From Frateuria terrea (lineage in GTDB: Bacteria > Pseudomonadota > Gammaproteobacteria > Xanthomonadales > Rhodanobacteraceae): a stretch of DNA of 64,000 nucleotides. The translations under genes were made by a program, and so were the position numbers. The notes beneath the pieces were generated by a model. It had not been told where the DNA came from. It ran no database searches and saw nothing but the letters and a program-made list of their open reading frames with translations. The stretch covers positions 248,001 through 312,000 of the forward strand of contig NZ_FOXL01000003.1 in NCBI RefSeq assembly GCF_900115705.1, read 5' to 3'. Positions 46,201-54,060 of the stretch are shown here, piece after piece (the first letter of the stretch is position 1; every line of letters begins with the position of its first letter).

Positions 46201-46353
46201 CTCCTGCGCCTGCACGAAGATCACCGGGAACTGCATCTGCGGCAACGCCGCGACACCCAGCAGCGCGTAGCAGATCACCCCCGCGATGAACACGCCGATA
46301 GCCAGCAGAGAGGTGCCGATCGGACGACGGATGAATGGGCCGGAGATGTTCAT
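43240..46353 (-). CDS. mdtC: RND multidrug efflux permease (MdtC/MuxC-like)
   Basis: This 1037-residue inner-membrane proton-drug antiporter begins MNISGPFIRRPIGTSLLAIGV. Twelve helices and two large periplasmic loops are recognisable. Hydrophobic TM4 ALVIAIGFVVDDAIVVIENV contains the paired Asp of proton relay. GIVKKNAIMMIDFAL and LIMTTMVAI-type segments are also typical. Length and MdtB-like partner indicate the heteromultimeric MdtBC subclass. It is separated from mdtB by about 590 bases, unlike the usual abutting arrangement. Confidence 0.93.
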   Translation of the reverse strand: MNISGPFIRRPIGTSLLAIGVFIAGVICYALLGVAALPQMQFPVIFVQAQEAGADASTMASTVAAPLERHLGQVPGIDTMRSHSSEGSTFVFIMFRGGTDLDAAARDVQAAINAAAPDLPPGLNSPPSYEKANPNDDPVIAFALTSDTESAATLYNAADSLLAQRLRQLPGVSSVEIAGAATPAIRVDVDLHALSAMDLSPDQLRNALTAANVTSPQGFLSNGVTTMAVTANDQLHTADDFAKLVIAVRNGVPIRLSDVAHVYAGQQDAFQAAWFEGKPAVLMYVYKKADANVIATVDAVKAQVPTLRAYLSPGTTLTPYFDGTPTIRASLHEVQATLLISLAMVVLTMALFLRRLAPTLIAAITVPLSLAGAFVVMYVLGYTLNNLTLLALVIAIGFVVDDAIVVIENVIRHIDDGMPRMAAALAGAREIGFTVVSITASLIAVFIPLLFAPGITGMFMHEFTMTLVAAIAMSALISLTLTPSLCGLFLRGLGSARPSRLGGALDRFHAGMLRFYTRALDFALRHALALSLTPLVLIVATFFLFGMVKSGLFPPQDTGLIWGRATSSATVSFQDAIDRQERLTRMLLADPDVKAVGSRLGTSRQGTSGAFNIELKTRAEGRKDDTFAVVARLSAKADRYPDLNLRLRAIQDLPSASGGGGNQGAQYQVSLQGDDLGELQTWLPRLVDALKKNPKLKDVGSDVDESGLRQNVVIDRDKAARLGVSIGTIDGALYNAFGQRQVSTIYSDINQYKVVVNALPSQTATPAAIDRIYVRSSSGKMIPLGALAHQEPGLAPSEVSHEDQYTTMDLSFNLAEGVSMGEAMVIIQHTVEGLRMPGDIRLNVGGDFRRFMETQSGMGWLILAAILTVYIVLGMLYESLIHPVTILSTLPAAGVGALLALWLTSTELSVVSQIALVLLIGIVKKNAIMMIDFALVAEREHGKSPLEAVREACIVRFRPIMMTTMVAILAAVPIATGLGEGSELRRPLGIALIGGLLISQSLTLLSTPALYVIFSCLSARVRAWRTRHRRREVVQAS

Positions 46354-46942
46354 GCAGCGGGGGACGACGGGGCAAAGGAAGGGAGGATACGCGGCATCGC
46401 CGTGCTAACGCGCATCGCGCCGATCGGTTGATCCGGATCGGGCGGGACAGCGCCAAAGTTTTCCTCGCCCTCACGAGGGCGACAGGCGCTCGGCCGCCGC
46501 GCGCGGGCGGGGCCGAAGCGCCCGCAAGAAGGACGAGCAAAGGCAACGCGCTCCCAGACTTCTGTGCGGACGTCGGCGTCGGCGAGTCCCGGCAGCCGCT
46601 TCTCGCCACGAGCCCATACGCCTCTCTTGCCTCAACTCCCGAGCGCCCGCGGTATAGCGACTGCGGCTCCTCTAAGAGCAAGCGACGCTCCCGGCAAGGC
46701 GAGGAGGCGCCTAGCTCTTATCCCTCACCGGGCTGAGCCAGGCCATTTCTTTGGTTACTTTCTTTGGGCCAGCAAAGAAAGTGACCCGAGCGCCGCAGGC
46801 GATCGGAAGCTCTTCGCGCCCGGCCAGGCCACGGGAAAATCCCGCAAGTGCGGCAAACAAGAGCGGCCCCCAACGAGCTGTCCCGCGAGCCCCGGCCCCT
46901 CACCCCCGACCCTCTCCCCGGAGGGAGAGGGAGCAGTGCGTG
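46354..46942. repeat. Repeat-bearing spacer between mdtB and mdtC (composite repeat copy A)
   Basis: No coding signal is visible in this 589-base interval. At 46753-46786, GGTTACTTTCTTTG and CAAAGAAAGTGACC form a 13/14-bp hairpin. 46786-46936 carries the composite repeat (CGAGCGCCGCAGGCGATCGG, CGGGAAAATCCCGC, then CCCTCACCCCCGACCCTCTC and GGAGGGAGAGGG) also seen at 37380-37540 on the other strand. The first ~385 bases (46354-46740) hold nothing I can name. Confidence 0.6.
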
Positions 46943-49900
46943 TTACACCGCGCGGGCGTCCGCCTCGGCACGCGCCAGCGCCCGGCGCTCGCGGCGCAGC
47001 CGCAGCCAGTCGGAGAAGCGTTCCATGTAGAGGTAGATCACCGGCGTGGTGTACAGCGTGACCAGCTGCGAGAGCAGCAGGCCGCCGACGATCGACACGC
47101 CCAGCGGCCGCCGCAATTCCGCGCCGATGCCGTTGCCGAGCGCCAGCGGCAAGGCACCGAGCATCGCCGCGGCGGTGGTCATCATGATCGGGCGGAAGCG
47201 CAGCAGGCAGGCGCGGCGGATCGCATCACGCGCGTTGCGCCCCTCGCGCTGCGCCTCGATGGCGAAGTCGATCATCATGATCGCGTTCTTCTTGACGATG
47301 CCGATCAGCAGCACGATGCCGACGATGCCGTCCACCGACAGGCTCATGCCGCACAGGATCAGCGCAAGCAGCGCGCCCACGCCGGCCGGCGGCAGCGTCG
47401 AGATGATGGTCAACGGGTGGATGTAGCTCTCGTAGAGCACGCCCAGCACGATGTAGATCACCACGATCGCCGCCAGCAGCAACAGCACCTCGTCGCCCAG
47501 CGAGGCGTTGAACTCGGCCGCCTTGCCGATGAATTCACCGCGCACCTGCGGCGGGAAGCTGAGCTGCGCCTCGACCTCGTGGATGGCGTCGACCGCCTGC
47601 GACAGCGAGTAGCCCGGCGCCAGGTTGAACGACAGCGTCACCGCCGGCAGCTGCTGCTGGTGGCTCACCACCAGCGGCGCATTGGTGACCTGCGCGGTGG
47701 CCAGCGAGGCGATCGGGATGGTGCCCCCGGCACCGATCTGGAAGCCGACGTTGCCCGTATTGCCGATGCCCGAAGGCGTGGCCGAGTTGGCCGAGGTCAG
47801 CTGGCCGAAGCTGGTGGCATTGGAACCGGTCAGCGCGCCCGAGCCGTTGCCGCGCACGGTGAGCTTGTTGAGCAGGTCGCGGCTGGAACGGAACTCCGGC
47901 GCCACCTCCAGCACCACGCGGTACTGGTTCAACTGGGTGAAGATGGTCGAGATCTGGCGCTGGCCGAAGGCGTCGTACAGCGTGTCGTCGATGGTCTGCA
48001 CCGGCACGCCCAGGCGGCTGGCTTTCTCGCGGTCGATGGTCAGCTTCAGCGCGTTGCCCTGGTCGGCCAGGTTGTTGTCCACGTCGGCCAGTTCGGGCCG
48101 CTGGCGCAGCGCCTGGGTCATCTGCTCGGCGTACTTGGCCAGTTCCGACGAGTTCACCTCGGACAGCGAGTACTGGTACTCGGTGGCGGCGACGCGGCTG
48201 TCCAGCGTGACGTCCTGCACGGGCTTGAGGTACAGCGCCACGCCCGGGATGTTGGCCACCGCCTGTTGCAGCCGCGGCACCACCTCGTCCAGGCCGCCGC
48301 GGTCGCCGCGATCCTTCAGCACGATCGAGAGCTGGCCCTGGTTGAGCGTCGGGTTGATGGTGCCGGCGCCGATGAAAGCGGCCACGCCGGACACGGCCGG
48401 ATCCTTGCGCAAGGCATCGGCGACCGCCTTGGTGCGTTGCTCCATCTGCGGAAAGGCGACGTTCTCGTCCGCCTGCACCACGCCGGTGATCAGGCCGGTG
48501 TCCTGCTCGGGCAGCAGGCCCTTGGGAATCACCACGTAGAGGATCACCGTGAGCACCACCGTGGCGCCGGCTACCAGCATGGTCAGGCGGCGATGGTCGA
48601 GCACCACGTCCAGCGTGCGGCCGTAGAAGTCGACCGTGCGCGTCCACAGGTTGCGCTTGCCGTGCACGGCGGCGTGCTCATGCGCAGCGTCGCCTTCCGG
48701 CAGTTGATCGGGCCTGAGGAGGTACGCACACATCATCGGCGTCAGCGTCAGCGACACCAGCATCGAGATCGCCACGGCGATGGTCAGCACCCAGGCGAAC
48801 TCGTGGAACAGGCGGCCGGTGACGCCGGGCATCAGCAGCAGCGGCAGGAACACGGCGATCAGCGAGACGGTCAGCGAGAGCACCGTGAAGCCGATCTCCC
48901 TGGCACCGACCTCCGCTGCCTCCTTGCCGCTCTTGCCCTGCTCGATGTAGCGCACGATGTTCTCGATCATCACGATCGCATCGTCGACCACGAAACCGGT
49001 GGCCACGGTCAGCGCCATCAGCGAAAGGTTGTCCAGCGACATGCCGGTGAAGGCCATCACGCCGAAGGTGCCCAGCAGCGACAGCGGCACCGCCACCGAC
49101 GGAATCACCGTGGCCCACAGCCGGCGCAGGAACACGAAGATCACCGCCACCACCAGGAACACGGTGAGGATCAGGGTGAACTCGACGTCGTGCACCGAGG
49201 CGCGGATGGTCACCGTGCGGTCGGCGAACACGTCCAGGTGCACGTCGGCCGGCAGCACCGCGCGCAGCGAGGGAAGCACGGCGCGGATCTGTTCCACCGT
49301 CTGCACGATGTTGGCGCCGGGCTGGCGGCGGATGTCCAGCAGCACCGCCGGCTTGCCGTTGGCCCAGGCGGCGAGCTGGTCGTTCTCCACGCCGTCGACG
49401 ACGCGGGCGACGTCCTTCAGCCGCACCGGCGCGCCGTCCTTGTAGCTGATGATGGTCTGGCCGTAGGCGGCCGCGTCGGTGAGCTGGTCGTTGGTGCCGA
49501 TCGAGTAGCTCTGCGTGGCGCCGTTCAGGGTGCCCTTGGGCGCGTTGACGTTGGCCGCCTGCAGCGAGGCGCGCACGTCTTCCAGCGTGAGCCCGAGGTT
49601 GGACAGCTGCGAGGGGTTGACCTGCACGCGCACGGCCGGGCGCACGTTGCCGGCGATCGAGACCAGGCCCACGCCCTGCACCTGCGAGAGCTTCTGCGCG
49701 ATGATCGAGTCGGCAAGGTCGTTCACCTCGCGCAGCTGGCGGCTGTCCGAGGTGAGCATCAGCGTGAGGATCGGCGCGTCGGCCGGGTTCACCCGGTTGT
49801 AGACCGGCGGGTAGGGAAGGTTGTTGGGCAGCGTGCCCTTGGCCGAGCTGATCGCCGCCTGCACGTCCTGTGCGGCGATGTCGATGTCCCGGTCCATGTT

Positions 49901-50185
49901 GAACTGCAGGATGATCGTCGACAGGCCCGCGGACGAATCCGAGCTCATCATCGACAGGCCCGAGATCTGGCCGAGCTGGCGCTCCAGCGGCGTGGTCACC
50001 AGCGCCGCCATGGTGGTCGCGCTGGCGCCGGGGTACTGGGTGGTCACGACCAGGCTGGGCGCGTCGATCTCCGGCAGCGCCGACACCGGCAGCTGGCGGT
50101 AGCCGAGCACGCCCAGCAGCAGCACCGCCACCATCAGCAGCGAAGTAGCGATCGGGCGTCGGATGAAGAGGGTGGAAAAGCCCAT
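46943..50185 (-). CDS. mdtB: RND multidrug efflux permease (MdtB-like)
   Basis: This 1080-residue partner of MdtC begins MGFSTLFIRRPIATSLLMVAVLLLGVLGYRQLPVSALPEID. TM4 LMALTVATGFVVDDAIVMIENI has the two proton-relay Asp residues, and GIVGIVLLIGIVKKNAIMMIDFAIEAQREG is typical of the family. It contains a Ser/Gly/Asn-rich insertion around residue ~800 (GSNATSFGQLTSANSATPSG) in the second periplasmic loop. It lies 139 bases after the adaptor gene; that gap carries a repeat. Confidence 0.94.
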   Translation of the reverse strand: MGFSTLFIRRPIATSLLMVAVLLLGVLGYRQLPVSALPEIDAPSLVVTTQYPGASATTMAALVTTPLERQLGQISGLSMMSSDSSAGLSTIILQFNMDRDIDIAAQDVQAAISSAKGTLPNNLPYPPVYNRVNPADAPILTLMLTSDSRQLREVNDLADSIIAQKLSQVQGVGLVSIAGNVRPAVRVQVNPSQLSNLGLTLEDVRASLQAANVNAPKGTLNGATQSYSIGTNDQLTDAAAYGQTIISYKDGAPVRLKDVARVVDGVENDQLAAWANGKPAVLLDIRRQPGANIVQTVEQIRAVLPSLRAVLPADVHLDVFADRTVTIRASVHDVEFTLILTVFLVVAVIFVFLRRLWATVIPSVAVPLSLLGTFGVMAFTGMSLDNLSLMALTVATGFVVDDAIVMIENIVRYIEQGKSGKEAAEVGAREIGFTVLSLTVSLIAVFLPLLLMPGVTGRLFHEFAWVLTIAVAISMLVSLTLTPMMCAYLLRPDQLPEGDAAHEHAAVHGKRNLWTRTVDFYGRTLDVVLDHRRLTMLVAGATVVLTVILYVVIPKGLLPEQDTGLITGVVQADENVAFPQMEQRTKAVADALRKDPAVSGVAAFIGAGTINPTLNQGQLSIVLKDRGDRGGLDEVVPRLQQAVANIPGVALYLKPVQDVTLDSRVAATEYQYSLSEVNSSELAKYAEQMTQALRQRPELADVDNNLADQGNALKLTIDREKASRLGVPVQTIDDTLYDAFGQRQISTIFTQLNQYRVVLEVAPEFRSSRDLLNKLTVRGNGSGALTGSNATSFGQLTSANSATPSGIGNTGNVGFQIGAGGTIPIASLATAQVTNAPLVVSHQQQLPAVTLSFNLAPGYSLSQAVDAIHEVEAQLSFPPQVRGEFIGKAAEFNASLGDEVLLLLAAIVVIYIVLGVLYESYIHPLTIISTLPPAGVGALLALILCGMSLSVDGIVGIVLLIGIVKKNAIMMIDFAIEAQREGRNARDAIRRACLLRFRPIMMTTAAAMLGALPLALGNGIGAELRRPLGVSIVGGLLLSQLVTLYTTPVIYLYMERFSDWLRLRRERRALARAEADARAV

Positions 50186-50234
50186 GGGTTATCCGGTCTG
50201 TCTGTTAGGTAGAGGCGCGCCATCCGTGGATCGC

Positions 50235-50310
50235 CGCTCGCCCTGAGCGCAGCGGCGGTACCTGGGGCTACCCTTCCACTTCGGCCTGCGGCCTACGCTC
50301 AGGGCGAACG
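50235..50310. repeat. Second copy of the CGCTCAGGGCGAACG repeat family
   Basis: CGCTCGCCCTGAGCG (50235-50249) and CGCTCAGGGCGAACG (50296-50310) are inverted with one mismatch. The inner segment CTTCGGCCTGCGGCCTACG is palindromic. Same arms as at 30234-30287. Confidence 0.7.
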
Positions 50311-50324
50311 GCTTCTTTTGCTAG

Positions 50325-51551
50325 TCAGTGTCCGCGGCGACCGCGGCCACCACTCTTCTTGGCCTTGTCCAGTTCTTCCTTGGTCGGCGCCGGTGGCAGC
50401 TCGCCCGGCCTGAGCGGATTGACCTTGCTGCCGGGCTTGAGCCGGAACTGGCCCTCGGTGACCACGCGCTGGCCTTCGGCCAGGCCGCTGCCGATCATCA
50501 CGGCGCTGTCGCCCACTTCCTGCGCGACCTTGACCGGCTGCATCTTGACCGTGTTGTCCGGCTGCAGCAGGTAGACGTAGTCGCCGTCCGGGCCGCGCTG
50601 CACCGCCTGCGCCGGAATCACCAGGCCGCCGCCGACCGTGCGCACCTTCAGCCGCACGTTGACGAACTGGCCGGGCCACAGCTCATTGCTGGCGTTCGGG
50701 AACTCCGACTTCAGGCGGAAGGTGCCGGTGCTGGCGTCGATCTGGTTGTCGATCACCTTGAGCACGCCGTTGTCGGCGAGCAGGCGCGAGTCGTCATGGC
50801 CGAGCGCCGCCACGGTCAGTTCGCCGCCGCCCTGCGAGGCCTGGCGCACCATGTCCAGGTTCTGCTCGGGCAGGTTGAACATCACGTTGATCGGATGCAG
50901 CTGGGTCAGCGTGACGATGCTGCTGGTGGTGGTCACGACGTTGCCCGGGTCGACGCCACGGATGCCGGCCAGACCATCGATCGGCGAAATCACCTTGGTA
51001 TAGCCCAGCTGCACCTGCGCGTCGCGGATCTGCGCCTGGTCGGAGGCGAGCGTCGCCTGCAGCTGGCTGACCGTGTTGCGCAACGCATCCAGGTCCTGCT
51101 TGGCGATGTAGCCCTTCGGGCCGAGCTCCTGGCTGCGCGAATAATTGGCCTTGGCGGTGGCCAGCTGCGCCTGGTCCTGGTGCAGCCGCGCGACGGCCTG
51201 GTCGTAGGCGGCCTGGAAGGTGCGCGGGTCGATCTGCGCCAGCACCTGGCCCTTCTTCACCGGTTGGCCTTCGGTGAACTCCAGGCTGAGCAGGCGGCCA
51301 CTCACCTGCGGGCTGACCACCACCGTGTTGAGCGCCTGCACCGTGCCCAGCGCGGTCAGATAGACCGGCACGTCCTGGCGCGCCACCGGCACCACGGTGA
51401 CCGGCACCGGCGGTTGCTGCTCGCCTTCCTTGCCCTGGGCATGGGCCGGCCCAGCCTGGGGGCCGCCCGGCTTGTGCATCAGGCGCAGGCCGATCACGGC
51501 CAGCACCAGCACAACCACCACGACCAGCGCGATCTTCCAAAAACGCGACAT
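50325..51551 (-). CDS. mdtA: RND efflux periplasmic adaptor (MdtA-like)
   Basis: This 408-residue membrane-fusion protein has an N-terminal membrane helix (KIALVVVVVLVLAVIGLRL) and VPVTVVPVARQDVPVYLTALGTVQALN. A lipoyl half-motif pair (EGQPVKKGQVLAQIDPRTF and VISPIDGLAGIRGVDPG) flanks a coiled-coil hairpin. A Lys/Arg/Gly-rich C-terminal tail ends it. ATG 51551 follows GGGAG by nine bases; a TTG six bases upstream is unlikely. First gene of the MdtABC set. No outer-membrane channel gene lies in the window, so TolC/OprM must be supplied elsewhere. Confidence 0.93.
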   Translation of the reverse strand: MSRFWKIALVVVVVLVLAVIGLRLMHKPGGPQAGPAHAQGKEGEQQPPVPVTVVPVARQDVPVYLTALGTVQALNTVVVSPQVSGRLLSLEFTEGQPVKKGQVLAQIDPRTFQAAYDQAVARLHQDQAQLATAKANYSRSQELGPKGYIAKQDLDALRNTVSQLQATLASDQAQIRDAQVQLGYTKVISPIDGLAGIRGVDPGNVVTTTSSIVTLTQLHPINVMFNLPEQNLDMVRQASQGGGELTVAALGHDDSRLLADNGVLKVIDNQIDASTGTFRLKSEFPNASNELWPGQFVNVRLKVRTVGGGLVIPAQAVQRGPDGDYVYLLQPDNTVKMQPVKVAQEVGDSAVMIGSGLAEGQRVVTEGQFRLKPGSKVNPLRPGELPPAPTKEELDKAKKSGGRGRRGH

Positions 51552-51776
51552 GTGCAAAAGCTCCCGGAATGAATGTCGGCCGCTTCATCCGCGCCATGCG
51601 CAATCGAAGCCGACCCTGTGAAAAGCATAGGGTTACAGCAACGGGCTTGGACAATGCCAGTTGACAGGGGTGCCCCATGACCGATGACACGTTACCGACG
51701 GCAGGGGAATGCCATCGCCGCGCGCGATGCATTGCGAGGGTACCGCGTGCGCTGAAACTTGGACCGCGCTTTGATC

Positions 51777-51782
51777 TATAAT
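51777..51782 (+). promoter_or_regulatory. Perfect -10 hexamer TATAAT before the cytochrome gene
   Basis: TATAAT lies 75 bases upstream of the cytochrome start. The best -35 is CTGAAA with a 19-base spacer, so only the -10 is convincing. The divergent 306-base region between mdtA and this gene shows nothing else recognisable. Confidence 0.45.
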
Positions 51783-51857
51783 CCGGCGTCTTGTCTGCCC
51801 GCGCCGGCCGCCCACGGGGCTTGCCGGCCCGTCCACTGATTACCTGGAGTGACTTGC

Positions 51858-52391
51858 GTGAGCGGTACCATGACCAAATCGGACCAGAGCTTCATCCGCC
51901 AGTTCAGCTGGCTGATCGCCGGTCTCCACGTACTGGCGCTGGTGTTGCTGATCATGGCGTACACCATCTACGCCCGCTCGCCGAAGGAAACCAACCCGCA
52001 CGCGGCGCAGAAGGTGGCCGAGCGCCTGGCCCCGGCCGGTGCGGTGTACGCCGGCGACACCGGTCGCGCGGCCATGCTGGCGGCGCAGGACGCCGCGGCC
52101 AAGGCCGCCGCCTCGCAGGTCGCCTTCGGCGGCAGCACCGACGGCAAGACGATCTACGAAGGCCTGTGCCACAGCTGCCACACCGCTGGCGTGGCCGGCG
52201 CGCCCAAGCTGGGCGACAAGGCGGCCTGGGCACCACGCATCGCGCAAGGCATCGACACCCTGGTGCAGCATGCGATTCACGGCTACCACGGTCCCGATGG
52301 CAACTTCATGCCGCCGAAGGGTGGCATGCCGTCGCTCACCGACGAGCAGGTCAAGAATACCGTGCACTGGATCGTTGATCAGGCCAAGTAA
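51858..52391 (+). CDS. Membrane-anchored c-type cytochrome (cytochrome c5 family)
   Basis: This 177-residue protein has an N-terminal anchor (FSWLIAGLHVLALVLLIMAYTIY), an Ala-rich linker and a class I cytochrome domain. The domain has the heme motif CHSCH (~107-111), GAPKLGDKAAWAPR and the Met ligand in FMPPKGGMPSLTDEQVKNTV. It would carry electrons on the periplasmic face of the inner membrane. GTG 51858 has GGAG eight bases upstream and is preferred; ATG 51870 is possible. A strong terminator follows. Confidence 0.9.
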   Translation: MSGTMTKSDQSFIRQFSWLIAGLHVLALVLLIMAYTIYARSPKETNPHAAQKVAERLAPAGAVYAGDTGRAAMLAAQDAAAKAAASQVAFGGSTDGKTIYEGLCHSCHTAGVAGAPKLGDKAAWAPRIAQGIDTLVQHAIHGYHGPDGNFMPPKGGMPSLTDEQVKNTVHWIVDQAK

Positions 52392-52420
52392 AGTTGGCCT
52401 GATCCAACGGACTTTCGAAA

Positions 52421-52446
52421 AGCGCCGCCTACCGGGCGGCGTTTTT
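52421..52446 (+). terminator. Intrinsic terminator after the cytochrome gene
   Basis: CGCCGCC (52423-52429), five-base loop, GGCGGCG (52435-52441), followed at once by five T (52442-52446), 30 bases after the stop codon. A canonical Rho-independent terminator, with a matching A-rich stretch upstream (CGAAAAG). Confidence 0.88.
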
Positions 52447-52580
52447 CGTTTGGCCCCTTTCTCTGTTGCGGGAGCGGGTTGGGGCGAGGAGCGGGGCTCG
52501 TGACGATCCCCTTCGGTAAGAGCTCTTTGCGAGCCGCGCTCGCGCATGGCGCAACCCTGGATTTGCGCCCAAACACGCTC

Positions 52581-53177
52581 CTACACGGAAGACTGACGCG
52601 CGACAGCCCAGTCGCCGACGAAGCGCTGCAACTGCGGGAAGAACGACTCGAAGCGCTCCTGCAGCGGCGCATCCAGCGCCTGCAGCACCGGCAGCATCCG
52701 GTCCAGCGGGTTGTCCCGCCGCAACCGCTGACCGATGCCGGCCAGTGCACGCTCGAGCACGACCGGGTCGGCATAGCCGGCAGGCAGGTCGTTGGCCTGC
52801 ATGTAGCGCGCGAAGTGCTGCGCCGCGGGCGGCAGCAATGCACCGTGCCGCTGCAGCAGCTGGCGCAGGTCGGTCGAAAAGCCGTCCAGCGGTTGCGTCG
52901 ACCAGCATGCGAAACCGCGCGCCAGGCAATGGTCGAACCACATGTCCAGCGCGATACCGGCATAGCGCCGGTACGGCGGCTCGAACAGCGCGCGCGCGGC
53001 GAGCACTTCGGGGTGGCGGTCGGTGTAACCATCGATCGCGCGGTGCAGCGCAATGCCCTCGCGCACCCCGGCCGGCAGCAACGGATCCGGCGCCCCGCGC
53101 ACGAAATCGCCGAGCACGCCGCCCAGGCGCCACGCCTCGTCCGGCCCGGCCAGCAGCGCATGGGCCAGGTGGTTCAC
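52581..53177 (-). CDS. acpH: Acyl carrier protein phosphodiesterase (AcpH-like, DUF479)
   Basis: This 198-residue cytoplasmic protein starts MNHLAHALLAGPDEAWRLGG (GTG at 53177, GGGAG six bases upstream). It also shows VLGDFVRGAPD, IALHRAIDGYTDRHP, YAGIALDMWFDHCLAR, and FFPQLQRFVGDWAV. These His/Asp motifs match AcpH, an HD-like phosphodiesterase that removes phosphopantetheine from holo-ACP. Length is normal (~195). Divergent from the hydrolase gene. Confidence 0.87.
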   Translation of the reverse strand: MNHLAHALLAGPDEAWRLGGVLGDFVRGAPDPLLPAGVREGIALHRAIDGYTDRHPEVLAARALFEPPYRRYAGIALDMWFDHCLARGFACWSTQPLDGFSTDLRQLLQRHGALLPPAAQHFARYMQANDLPAGYADPVVLERALAGIGQRLRRDNPLDRMLPVLQALDAPLQERFESFFPQLQRFVGDWAVARQSSV

Positions 53178-53237
53178 GGGCGCTCCCGCCACGGACGCGA
53201 CGGCCGGTGCACGGCCGCGACGGTTATCATTGCACGC

Positions 53238-53927
53238 ATGACGCCCACCACCATTCCCGACAATCCCGCCAGCTTTCCAACGGAAGAGTCGAGCTTCGCG
53301 CTCGACGGCCCCGCCGGCAAGCTGGAGGCGATCAGCAACGTGGCCGAGCCCGCCGAGGCGCGCCGCGGCACGGCGGTGATCTGCCATCCCAACCCCGTGC
53401 AGGGCGGCACCATGCACAACAAGGTGGTGACGATGGTCGAGCGCAGCCTGCGTGAGTCGGGGCTGGATACGCTGCGCTTCAACTTTCGCGGCACCGGCGC
53501 CTCCGAAGGCAGTTACGACGAGGGCAACGGCGAAAGCGAGGACCTGGCCGCGGTGGCCGCATGGGTGCGCCGCGTGCGCCCGGGCGATGCGCTGTGGCTG
53601 GCCGGGTTCTCCTTCGGCAGCTACGTCACCATCCGCAACGCGGTGCGGCTGAAGGCGGCCGCGCTGGTGAGCATTGCGCCGCCTGCCGGGCGTTTTGCGC
53701 TGACCACGGTCGAGCCGCCGCAGTGCCCCTGGCTGATCGTGCAGGGCGAGGCCGACGAGGTGGTCGAGCCGCAGGCGGTATTCGACTGGATCGACAGCCT
53801 GCCGGTGACGCCCGAACTGGTGCGCATGCCCGAGACCAGCCACTTCTTCCATCGTCGGCTGATGGACCTGCGCGGCGCGGTCAAGCATGCGGTGCAGCCG
53901 TGGCTGCCGCCGCCGCGCCATGAATGA
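53238..53927 (+). CDS. Cytoplasmic alpha/beta hydrolase (YtfP/KanY-like DLH group)
   Basis: This 229-residue hydrolase has ICHPNPVQGGTMHNKVV (oxyanion-side HPxPxxGG), FNFRGTGASEGSYDEG, the nucleophile elbow AGFSFGS, acid in QGEADEVVEP and His in ETSHFFH. This group is widespread and often annotated as CocE/NonD or alpha/beta family with unknown substrate. A TATCAT -10-like element lies close to the ATG, suggesting a very short leader. Confidence 0.85.
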   Translation: MTPTTIPDNPASFPTEESSFALDGPAGKLEAISNVAEPAEARRGTAVICHPNPVQGGTMHNKVVTMVERSLRESGLDTLRFNFRGTGASEGSYDEGNGESEDLAAVAAWVRRVRPGDALWLAGFSFGSYVTIRNAVRLKAAALVSIAPPAGRFALTTVEPPQCPWLIVQGEADEVVEPQAVFDWIDSLPVTPELVRMPETSHFFHRRLMDLRGAVKHAVQPWLPPPRHE

Positions 53928-54060
53928 GCCGCTGTTGCTCCGCACCTGCAGCCCAGGGGAGCGCAGGTAGCGGTGCCATTCCACCCAGCTGTCCTCTTGC
54001 CGCCCTCCTCCTGCACCCAGGTCGAGGAGCCTCGATTCTGCGCGTTTGCCTCCTAGCCCG

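Noticed and set aside
43531..46431. Long plus-strand frame antisense to mdtC
   Set aside because: Same reason: the minus-strand frame encodes a full RND permease with proton-relay motifs, and the antisense product is low-complexity.
46354..46740. Possible small gene or tRNA in the mdtB-mdtC spacer
   Set aside because: Short open frames here have no ribosome site or homology, and no cloverleaf or T-loop GGTTCGANNCC pattern is visible.
46751..50212. A very long open frame (over 1100 codons) on the plus strand, antisense to mdtB
   Set aside because: It is the His/Arg/Gln-rich mirror of a recognisable RND permease in very GC-rich DNA; no motif or ribosome site supports it.
52447..52580. Possible REP unit after the cytochrome terminator
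   Set aside because: Only fragments resembling the family (GCGGGAGCGGGTTGGGG, CGCTCCTACA) are present without a clear palindromic core, so it was not listed as a repeat.
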